Shown here piece after piece: positions 31,901-43,900 of a stretch of 64,000 bases of DNA (its first letter is position 1; each line of letters begins with the position of its first letter). A program made the position numbers and the translations under genes. The stretch spans positions 36,753,175 to 36,817,174 of the forward strand of contig NC_061812.1 in assembly GCF_021462225.1 (NCBI RefSeq), in the 5' to 3' direction. Below the pieces are notes generated by a model. The model worked only from the letters and a program-made list of their open reading frames with translations. It was not told the DNA's origin and made no database searches. The DNA is from Girardinichthys multiradiatus. Taxonomy: Eukaryota; Chordata; Actinopteri; Cyprinodontiformes; Goodeidae.

Positions 31901-34900
31901 CATATGTGTCACAATAAAGGTTGAATATGTTCTGAAATAATTTACTATTTACATTGTAGATTCTAACCAAAGGCAACGAAACTATGAATGAACACACATG
32001 GAATTATGTAGTAAACAGTGTGAAATAACTCTAAACATGTTTATATTTTAGATTATTTAAAATAGCCACCATTTGCTTTGATTACTGCTTTGCTCTCTTG
32101 GTATTCTTTCCATGAGCTTCATGAGGTGGTCACCTGAAGTTTTCCAGAGTCTTGAAAGTACTGTAATTACAATTACTCCGGCTCTTAATGCTGGCTTCGA
32201 TAGAAAGGTGCTAGAGTACACAGTGCTTTGAAGTTGACTGTGTGTGGGGGTGTAGGGCTGCAGACCAGTCAGGGCACTTGTGCTGGTCATAATGTTGTGC
32301 CTAATCTCTGTATATGAGGATGCTAGGGATAGGAATGGATAGGAGCAATTATTTTTGAAAAAGCAAAGTAAAAAGCAATAAAACTTGCACAACATACAAC
32401 AGATGATGCAATTTTTTTACAAGTCTGGTCTATTTAAATAAGTATTAAATATTATAAATTTTACTTTATGTGGGTTATTTTAATGACCTTTTAAGTTTAA
32501 ATATAGGTAGCTTTTGTGTCTAACTGACCATAAGCCATTGTTTATTCCTACCGCATTAACGTTTTTGCTCCTAAATTTGCATGTGTACTCAGCAAATTTA
32601 ATTTATTTTCAGTGCCCAACAGTGCATAGAGTGTGTAATTGTGTTGTATTTGCTCTGCAGTGAGCACAGATTTCCACAACACTAATTACCATTCTTTACT
32701 CTATCAGGCTCAGTTTCACCACCCCTTTGTCTGTGCAGGATTCAGACCCAACCTTTAATATCAGTAAGAATTCAACAACCTTGTAATTATACCAATGGTG
32801 CGGCAGTCTAATAAACATCGCTATGAATTGTATTATTGAAATTTTAACTGAGAAATACAATTTCTACTACAAGACATGTAAAAGCAAATAGAAAAGATGA
32901 TTGCTGGCACCTATTATATGATGACTGACAAGCAATTTAGACAATTTGTGACCTCCGAAACAAAAGTATAAGAATGCTATAAAATCTGCTTTTTAATCAA
33001 AACTACCTTGTCCACACACTGAGCATTGAATGTAATGCACAAGGGCTCCATGTACAAAGAATTGTCTGAGGAACTAAAAATGTAGAATCACCATTGCACT
33101 GGTAATAAGTGGGTAAAGAATGGATTGCAGTGGCAGTAATCATAGCCACAGCAGCTGTTTCTTTAAAGTAGCACAATGCAAAGGGAGTTGCTTGGTCAAT
33201 CTTGCTCTAAAAAATCATATAATTTCTTCTGCCCTGCCACTAAGTCTGTCTTTACAAATATAATTTTCTGTTTCAGGACAATTGGCCTAAAGGAAAATTG
33301 CATACCATCAACTTCTCGTTTGAATGCCATTTAGATTTATGACCCCCTGATGAAAAATATTCCAATATTACACCTTCTAGATCAAACTATAGACAGAAAC
33401 TCCTCAACATATAGAACGTATGGAAATACAGAAAATATTTGCAGGAATATGAATGTATTAATGTGGCAATATGGAGTGTGATAGTATGCAGCTGTACAGC
33501 CAAAAAAAGATTATAAGCAAATTACACTTGTAGATCTATCCTTGAGTCTGCAAAATCTTGACTGAAAGTTATTGCAGTTAATGTGTTTTTTAGCTTCAAA
33601 ATATTTTTGATATTTCTTTCATTTTTCTATGAATTATTTAGAAACAATGAATATACTTTGTGTATCTCCAAGTCTTTAAATAGCAAATATATCAAATGTA
33701 TGTGAAGAATCAATATTATTATCAAATTATTGACCATTTTTTGTTATTACTTAGACAATTTATTCTAACATACTTTGTGCAAACGTCAGCACAGAAGCCA
33801 GAGAAAATTGACTTTGCTATGAAGTTTTTTTTTTACTATATGCCAGATAAATGAGTATTACGTTTGTGGTCTAAAAGTTCATTTCCCCCTTTAAAACTGA
33901 GATCATTGTCTGAAATCACATCTTATTCTCATCAGAAACTCAGGGATCTGAGATGTAGATCTGAGATAGGCATGCATAGTTTGACAGTTCCTTGCAAAAT
34001 TATTTATACCCCTTGATATTTTGTCACTTTATAACAAGAAACTTTGGTTAAAGTTTTTTATGTAATACATACACAAATTAATGCAGAACTGCCTCTAACC
34101 GGTTTTCTTACAAGATAAACCTGTATTTAAATCCATCCATCTTCCCTTCATATGGGATATTTTCTCTTCTGTCAGTGCTGAAGAAAAGTATCCCCACAGC
34201 ATGATGCTGCCACCACCATGTTTTATGGTCAGGATGGTGTTTTCAGGGTTATGTGAAGCTTTAGTTTTCCAATAACTTACAATGTTTTGTGGGCCTAAAC
34301 AACATTTTTAATAATCTCATTAAAGCAACTTCTGCAACATGTTTTCTTTGTTTCCTACATGCCTTGTTTGACATGTGCTATGAGTCTCTGTAGATCCTCC
34401 AGATCTATCAGTGCTATGCAGATGATGGATTGAAGAGATGAAAAGCTTGGGGTGTTGTTGTAAAACTTAACCCTACTTTAAACTTCTTCACTATGTGATC
34501 CCTGACCTTTCTAGTATGTTATGTGGTCTTTGTGATGATCTAGGTTCACTAATGTTCTCTTACAAACTGTGGCCTTTATAGAGTAGCTGAGATTAAATGA
34601 AACACACATGAACTCTATTTACTAATTATGTGACTTTTGAAGAATATTGGTTGCGCTGGATTGCATTAATGGGTCTCAGAGAAGATGAGGCTGAATACAA
34701 ATGCATGGCATATGTGTTAAATTTCAAGTAGCAGGAATTGGATAAATGGGTAATTTTCCTTCTGTAATTTAGATTGACACAAGACACATATCTTTTCACC
34801 CACAGATCAACTCTGTGTTTGTTTCCTCAAAACAAACTGGTGACCTTAGTTGTAAAGCTTAAAGTGATCCCTGAGAAAGCCTACAATAATGAAACCGCCA

Positions 34901-37900
34901 GGAATCTAATATGATATTGGTGGCTGTGATAGCCCAGTGTTGTGAAGATAAGCTGGTGTTTTTGCTGTTCAGCTGTAAGAAATGATGAAGTTGGTAGAGA
35001 ACAGAGAGGCTGATCAGGAAATAATTTTAAGCACCAATTGCATTGCATGTCACAGTTTTTAGATTTTTATTCGGAAAAAATTTCAAAATCCTTATATCGT
35101 GATCCTAATTTTTAGGCACTACTAAAAAGTAGGATTCCGATAGTAGGCACTACTTTGTGTTTGTTTACCACATAAATGTCAAATAACTGAAATCTGAATT
35201 TGATCTGTTCTGTCTTCTCTCTCAGCAGCAGCCTCTCACAACATGCCTGTTCAGCGCAGCCTTCTTCGGGTCCCTGGGTTCATCTTTTCTTTATGGCTAC
35301 AACCTCTCTGTGGTCAATGCACCTGCTTTGGTGAGTAAAGTCAACTATTAGGATGCCTTTGGAAACCCTGTTATTAGGAGGCAATATTGATTTATCACAT
35401 TTTCTCATACACATGGTGTTAGCATTGCTAGAAATAAATACGTGATGCTCCAAAATCTGACTTTTCCCAAGCTGTCACACTCTGACAAAGTCTGTTAAAA
35501 AGGCCTTTATCATGGCATTTGGCAGTTGAAATATTCTTTTATCCCGCAGTTGATGCAGGTCCTTGGATTTTTAAACCATGTCTAAATGCAATGTTCATAA
35601 ACCTGAAGTTTTTATGACATAGCGTATTTACAGATGAATGTGCATTTCAAATGATCTGAATTTCATTTTGCTCCTGCAGAACTTGATAAGCTTTTAACAT
35701 AACCAATATTTAATTCGTGATAAGTTATAACCTCTACAATTTTAAACGTAATGCATTCCCTCAAATTTGTGATTCATTGCATGTTGGTAACTTTGGGTTA
35801 GACTTCTTGCCTGCAGCCAGACTGTTGTTCTTTTGTTTGTTTTGGAACCATCTCTCCTCTGAAAACATAAACAATAGATTTTGTAAGAATAGTATAATCT
35901 ATTTTTCTTAATTCAGCTCTCAATGCTGAGTCAGACTAAGAAGAGAGCCTGGAAGGAGTTTCAGACATGCATGATCCTCCTGTTTTAAGATCCGGTTGCA
36001 TAATTGTTTTTGTTCAAGGCTGTATTAGCACAACAAAAATTTCAACAAAGCAGATGTTTTTATTGCCTTCATGAACCGGCAGTTAGGACAAAACCCACAT
36101 TAAACAGCAAAATTATTGCAATTATTACAATTTGATTCTGAATTCCAAAGAGAAGAACCACCTAGATGTAGATGTCCAGACTGTGCCACAGACCCAATAG
36201 CCTCCTAGCCTCTGTGTGACGTCTCCTGGCAGATAGAAGAACTGCTGGAGCCAAGGGTGAGAATTCCTTTAGCCAAAAGAAAGACAGAGAAGATACAAAC
36301 TGAAGCAGAAGACCAGAAGAAATCAGAAATACTTTCTTAATTCTTCTAGTGAATAATTTCTTAGCCTGGAACAAAATTTCCATAGTATTATTACTTTTGT
36401 TTAATCTAATTTTTATGAGCTTTTCTGTTCCAGCGCTTGAAATGGAAACACACCCAGCATTTTCAGAGGTTAGCTTTTCTAGTTTGGCCTTGTGTTTGTT
36501 CACAGGTAATTAGATTCCCCACAGGTCATTTAATTAGTATTCAGAAATTGCAGCCATTAATTATGTGGTTGCCCACACAGACAAAAGGCAACACTGCACA
36601 AATCTTAAAAATTCATTTTTGCTTTTTGTGCCTTCAAGAACCCCAGCCGTGACACATGAATGAGTGACACCTCAGTTGGGGCTGTTCAGGCTGTTGTAAC
36701 CACAGTAGTAGAGTCAGAACTACAACATGTTGTCTCACTTACTGATAAAGGCCGTAACTATAACTGAAAATGTAACCATTCTTCTGTGCTGGTTATCATG
36801 ATGCTGGTTGTGACAGTTTGTTTGAAATGTACATAACATTACCTGCAAAATACATGTTAACTTGGCCTCCAAATCCACCTCAATCTGTAGGATAGAATGG
36901 ACAAACAAGTCTGATTCATGGAGGCACTACATTGCAACTTACACAACCTAAAGAATCCGCTGCTAAGATATTGGTGCCAAACACTTCAGGTGTCTAGTGG
37001 AGTCCATGCTTCCACATGGACTCCACTAGACATGTGGAGTACACAGATCCACAGATCAGGGCTGTTTTGGTAGCAAGGGGTGGGGTAACACACTTCTAGG
37101 CAGTTGGTCATAACACTATTTTGTCTCAGTGTCATTTCTTACACCTTCCCACTCCTACCACCATGTCTCATACATATTTAAGTCTTTTAGATTGTTTCTT
37201 CATACTGTACATGCTGCTTTCATCTGCTGAATTAGTGGCAGTGTGTTGAATCCACATCACCTTTTCAGTGGAGTCCAAAATGAACTCTGTGTTCATTGAA
37301 GAGTGATGTTCAGTTAATTAGCTCTTATCTGTTTAAGTTAATTAGAGTACATATTATCATGCAAACTGTAACTGATGGGTTGAACACAGTAATGAAGAAG
37401 GTTGTGGTGATTGAATTAGAAAAAAGTAAAAAACGCGCCCACTCTGTGTACAGAGTCTAATTATTAAAGGTTTGATCTTCAGAAACAGTGCTGTGACATT
37501 ATACAACGTACTCAAAGTTTGTATCACACTATTTGTTCCTTTGCCTAAAATCAAACTTGTGACTTTACTTCACACAATCAAATAGTTCAATAGTTCACTG
37601 TTCTGTGCTTTTATTCTATCCTCCGCAACACTTTGATAAATTTCTCAAAAACAAACATTTTCTTCAATCCCATCTCTCCAACTTTGTCCTGGTCACCAAC
37701 CTAGTTCATTTGTTTCTTAGCTTACAACCATCAATCAAAGGTCTGATCTCCCTTATTTACACTGAACCCTCAGAGCGCTTATCTTAGTTCGGAAAATATA
37801 AATTTTTAGAATTAGAATCTTCAGAAATAATTTTCAGATCTCAATGTCTCTTCTGCATTATAATCTGAGGTTTTTCGTCTGGGTCTGGTTATCCTCACAC

Positions 37901-40900
37901 CAACATCTACTTGCATCTCTGAGGACCAGATAGAGAACTTGAGCTATTGCTCTTTCCAGACTGTTGTACTTCAGCTATAGGGTAGGGTGGAACAAGCTTC
38001 CTTTGTTTTTATGTTGTCTTGAGAGACTGGACCTTTTAAAAAGCAGCTGAAGACATTCTTATTTAAACATGCTTTTCCTTAACATCTTTTGAAATTTAGC
38101 ATCATTTAATTTGCTCTTTGTCTTTATAATCATGTCTTAATTTAATCCTATTTTAATATTTACTCTCGTATATCACTTTGCAATTTCTATCTGTGAAAGG
38201 TGCTATTTAAATTAAATTTACCTACATATTTCAAACAGGCTTAACTATCCCTTTCTGTTCTTCTGCAAATGCAACTAATTCTTCATTTTGTTAACGTGAC
38301 AAGCCATCACTCATTGTTTGTCCTACTTTATAGTCTCTGTCCACCAGGAACATGAGCTGATCATTCATGTATTGATGACGTCTGCCAACGACTTCATCAG
38401 TACTTCCACAAAATTCATGAAAAATAAATCAATCCCGCTTTTTAATGTTCTCCCACCACGCTGGGTTCTGACGATCACAGAGGAGCTTACTGTCTGTTCT
38501 TGTTTGTTTCTGAGCTGCAAAGGACTAAGACAGAAAAATGCAGCAGCAGAATCTATTACAATGAAAAGATCATAATGGAGAGGACCACTATACAGATACA
38601 CACCAAATCAGGCTGTATTACCAAAGGACCCTAATGAGCCTCTTTAGTAACACACCACTAAAGCAACAATAGCCTCTTCAAACAGCATGTCAAAGCACAG
38701 CATGCATGCATAAACCAAAATTCAGTTGTCTTCATGCACAGCAGGTCCATCCCCAGCAGCTAGTCTTTTTAAAATGAGTGAAGAAATTTAAAATGTACTG
38801 TCAAAATGCAATAAATCCTAAGAAACATGCTGTTAAGATATCCCAAACTAAATATGTGATTAGTTCCCATCTTCTTGGCCTGAACAGAATCTATAATCAG
38901 GCTTTTTTTACTTGCTGTGCACAGTGAAGTAGATTGAAAGGATCCATCTTGAACATTTAAGAGAAGTGGAAGTTTATGTCAGTTGTACAAATCTAAGAAA
39001 ACATGTTTTTCTTTTTAATCATTGTAAATCTTTCCTGAAAAACCTGAGTTGTTTGGAGAAAGAGATGGTGATCAATGACCAGCAGTAAGGCTGCCAGTGC
39101 AGAAAAACACAATAAAAAACGATTTATCATTTATTATTTGTCTTTGGTAAACTACTGTCTTGTCATTTTATGAAAGTCTAAACTGAAGCGGTGTATTGGG
39201 AGGATAACTCTGCCTGTGAGTAGGCATGATTAGTTTTGGAGAATGTAATTGGGTATTTTTCTGGTTCATTTCTTTAAATTTATTTGCAGGGCAGGACCTC
39301 ACGAGTTATTGATGTGTAGTTTTATTATATTTTTAAGATCCTTCCAATTCATTGCTTTCACATTTGTAACTTTGTCACCACTAGAAACCGTTCTGCATCC
39401 TGTTTACAAGCATTTGTAAATCCAAAGTATGCAAGTAGGAATGTCCTGATCCCGATCCATGTCATCTTATAATAAAACAATAGTTCATAATTTATGAAGT
39501 GAGATTCTGTGATGTTATTGTCAGTAATAGTCCACTTCTAGAAGAATTATGTCATATTGCAGTAAGTCTTTTAACAGTGAATACATTCTCAGAGCAGTGA
39601 AAGGTAACAGCTGATCAGATGGACCCACGTCTTAGCTAATATTAGCATTTTAATACAACTCAAACTGAAAATTTTCATTTCCATGGGAAACAACGATCTA
39701 TATTATATTATTAACCATCTACACTTTGTCAAATAAACTTTGTGAGGTTTTTGCTGTTACTCAACTGAGCAACGCTCTGCTACCTCGCTAAAGGCTCTCG
39801 ATGTTGTATCAACCTCCTCAATCAGCTGAAATTGAGTCTCTCTCTCGTCGTCTTCCACTTTATCCGGGACCGGGTTGCGGGGGCAGCAGACTCAGCAGAG
39901 ACGCCAAGATGTCCCTCTCCCCAGACACCTCCTCCAGCTCCTCCAGGGGGAGCCCAAGGCGTTCCCAGGCCAGCCGAGAGACATAGACCCTCCAGCGTGT
40001 CCTGGGCCGTCCCCTGGGCCTCCTCCCGGTGGGACGTGCTGAGGAAGGCGTCTAGGAGGCATCCGGTATAGATGCCCGAGCCACCTCAACTGGCTCGTCT
40101 CGATGTGGAGGAGCAGCGGCTCTACTCCGAGCAGGACCACGTCATCTGCAAAAAGAAGAGACGAAATCCTCTGGTCCCCAAACCAGACCCCCTCCGGCCC
40201 TTGGCTGCGCCTAGAAATCCTGTCCATAAAAGTTATGAACAGGACCGGTGACAAAGGGCAGCCCTACCGGAGTCCAACATGCACTGGGAACAGGTCCGAA
40301 TTAGTGCCGGCAATGCGAACCCAACACCTGCTCCGCTCGTACAGGGACCGGATGGCCCCTAGTAAAGGGCCCCCGATTCCATACTCCTGGAGTACCCCCA
40401 ACAGGGCATCACGAGGGACACAGTTGAATGCTTTCTCCAGGTCCACAAAATACATGTGGACCGGTTGGGCAAACTCCCATGAACCCTCGAGTACTCTGTA
40501 GAGGGTATAGAGCTGGTCCAGTGTTCCACGGCTGGGACGAAAACCACATTGCTCCTCCTGAAGCCAGGGTTCGACTATCGGCCGGACTCTCCTCTCCAAT
40601 ACCCTGGCGTAGGTCTTACCAGGGAGGCTGAGGAGTGTGATCCCCCTGTAGTTGGAACACACCCTCCGGTCCCCCTTCTTATGAAGGGGGACCACCACCC
40701 CAGTCTGCCAGTCCAGAGGCACTGTCCCCGTCCGCCACACAATGTTGAAGAGGCGTGTCAACCATGACAGCCCAACAACATCCAAACACTTGAGGTACTC
40801 AGGGTGGATCTCATCCAACCCCGAAGCCCTGCAACTGCGGAGCTTTTTAACCACCTCGGTGGCATCAGCCTGGGTGATGAAAGAGTCCAACCCCGAGTCC

Positions 40901-43900
40901 CCAGCCTTTGTTTCCACCAGGGAATGCGTGATGGCAGGATTGAGGAGATCCTCGAAGTACTCTTTCCACCGCCCGATAATGTCCCCATTCAAGGTCAGCA
41001 GCTCCCCACCCCCACTGTAAACAGTGTTGGCGAAGCACTGCTTCCCCCTCCTGAGGCGCCGGACGGTTTGCCAGAATCGCTTCGGGGCCAACCGGTAGTC
41101 CTTCTCCATGGCCTCACCGAACTCCTCCCAGGTCCGAGTTTTTGCCTCTGCCACCGCCCGGGCCGCAGCACGCTTGGCCCCACGGTACCCGTCAGCCGCC
41201 TCAGCAGTCCCACAAGCCAACCACAGCCGATAGGACTCCTTCTTCAGCTTGACAGTGTCCCTTACTGCCGGTGTCCACCACCGGGTTCGGGGATTGCCGC
41301 CGCGACAGGTAACACTCCTCACAGTTTCCAGGAATCACTGAGGCAGAAAGAGGGATTAGTGACTTGTAGTCTCTCCAGATTTTGCAGGGATCAGAAAAGC
41401 CACTAACCTGCTTTTGTCTTGCGTGGAACTTGAAACCCAGAGGGGAAACCTCAGTGGTCGGCAGGCGGTGATCTCCACAGCACAGGTAAGAAGTGACTCC
41501 AGGCTGAATAATCCGAGGGCTAGGCTGGCTCAATAATCCAAGGACAGAAACAGGGTCAACGATCGGAACAAGAGGTGTCAGGCAAGGGGCAGGCAGAGGC
41601 ATAAACCAGATGCAGGAAACAAGGTCGACAACCAGAATCCAAATATTCCGACAGGGAGCAGGCAGAGGCATAAATCCAAAAAGGCAAGGCAAGGTCAAGA
41701 ACAATGATCAGACAGGAAGGAACGCTGGATATTTACTCACACAATGGCTTTCAAAAATCTGGCATCGTCTGCTTGTCAGAGTCAGTATATATCAGGGAAG
41801 ACACAGGTGCTTGGCATTCCACAGATTGCACTACACTGCAGCAGCCACCAGGTGCATCTAATCTGCTGATTGCAGCCAGGGAGACAGGGTAGAGCAGATG
41901 TGCCAGAATCATAACAGTAGAAGGATGTAATATCACTGCGAGCTTGTCGAAAATGTATATAAAACCTTGGAGAGGGGGATGCTAACTACTTTTCATACAT
42001 ACAATGTTGGTTTAAAATGACTTTTGCTGTCTACAAGAGGTCAAACTGAACATGTTCATTTCAGATGGGTAGTCTGCTGTCATTAACATTCTGCACATAA
42101 CGTGCAATGAACAGTATTATTATTAGTGTTGCTGTTGTTTATTATAATTTTCGATTTAAACTTTGTGCATACTTTTATTTGTAGTTTTTATGACACATCT
42201 GACAAATAACTGAATCTATACACTCTTGTGTTTTGCAGTACATTAAAGCTTTCTACAATAAGACCTGGATTGAGAGGTATGGGGAACCTATTCCTCCAGA
42301 GACATCCACTCTTCTGTGGTCCATAACTGTGTCCATCTTTGCCATCGGAGGCCTTCTTGGAGCTCTGTCCGTCTCTTTGATAATTATAGTTGTAGGACGG
42401 TGAGTAAAATAAAATTATACTGAAAAGTGCGGCCTCTTTCAGTTTTGAGTTATATATTTCAGAGCATGATTGTGGTATTAGTTATTCAATAAGACATGAA
42501 GAACATCCTTAAGGCTTTTACTGGAATCAAAATAATAAGTTGAAGCAACATTATGTTTCTGAAATGCACTTGATTAATTGAGCATAAGTAAGTGGGAGCA
42601 CCTCTGTTGAATTTGAAGTGTTGCCAACCATTGATGCTCGACCAGATCTTTCATACAGTGTTAACAAGGAAAGACATCAACAATTGTCTTAGGTAAATGA
42701 AAATAGCTGCCGATCAGTTTTATAAAGAGAGTGACGCCCTTTTCCAACAACTTGCTGTTGCCATTAAAACAAATATTCACATTCAAAACATTTTTTCCAG
42801 GAGTACACTTATCGAGTAAGTTCACTCCAGGGTCAGACTGTAGATTGGTCAGAGAATTTGCGTAAACCAAGTCTGTTAAATTATTGATTGTATAACTGAT
42901 GAGACAGAATCACCATTCAGCAGAATCCAGTGTCGATCAAAGGATTGCAGAGTACTTATTACATACGGCATGATGCAGAGTTGCATCAGATGTCAGTGTG
43001 TAAAAGTGTTTTTTTTTTCTCACAGCATCTCCTCATGTGGTTCCAGACACACCTCACAGCTACAAAGTCACAGCAGGACCGCTCCAAAACCGATTATACT
43101 ACATGTGACATTGTGCTAACAAACATCTGTGTATTTCTTTAAGATTTTCTGTGACAAAGTAGCACTAAGTTGTGCTTTACTGGGAAGTGGTAAAAAAAAT
43201 TGTATATGCTTTCAAAAGCTTTTACGAATACATTATGAAGAGAATGGCCTGCATTTGTTTTCATGGCCACAGAGTCAACACTTTTTACAACTACTTTTTC
43301 CTGTAGTAACAATTGCAAGTGTTTTAGGGTCTGTCTGCACCTTCTTTGAAACAATTACAGACAGGTTCAAACTCAGTCATATTGGCTTGTGAACATCTGT
43401 TCTTTTACTGGGCCATTTTAACACTCCAGAATGCTTTGAGCGAAACCATTCCATTGTAGCTCTGAATGTATTCTAAGGTTTATGTTATGCTGGAAGATGA
43501 ACCTCTACCCGGTCTCCAACTTTTTAGCAGGTGTTCTTCCAGTCCTTTACTAAGCACCACCCCTCTTCCTATCGGCCCTCGCTCTGCTGAAGAATAGCAT
43601 TCCCACATAATGATGATACCAACACCATGATTCATGGAGAGGGTGGAGTGTTTCACGTGCAGGTCAAAAAGTTCAGTTCAAAAGTTTAGCTTCATCTAAC
43701 TAAAGCGCTATATTTCAAGTGTTTGCTTCTGCTCTCCATGACTTGTGGCAAACTTTAAAGGTAAAGTGTTATGGCTTTCTTTTAAAAATAGCTTTTTACT
43801 TGCTACTCTTCTATTAGGGTTAACTAATACTTGTCCTGTTGACAGATTCTCCCATCAAATGTGTAGATCTCTGCAGCTTCTCCAGAGTTACTATGGGCTC

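Noticed and set aside
36162..36503. Minus-strand 113-codon frame in slc2a9 intron 2
   Set aside because: No recognisable domain, no splice or promoter context. It could be LINE-derived but I cannot support that.
40804..41406. 200-codon open frame on the + strand across the Rex3 copy
   Set aside because: It is antisense to the Rex3 reverse transcriptase; the minus-strand frame carries all the known motifs.
43129..43392. 87-codon + strand frame in slc2a9 intron 3
   Set aside because: It overlaps the Tc1 relict on the other strand and has no exon-like boundaries.
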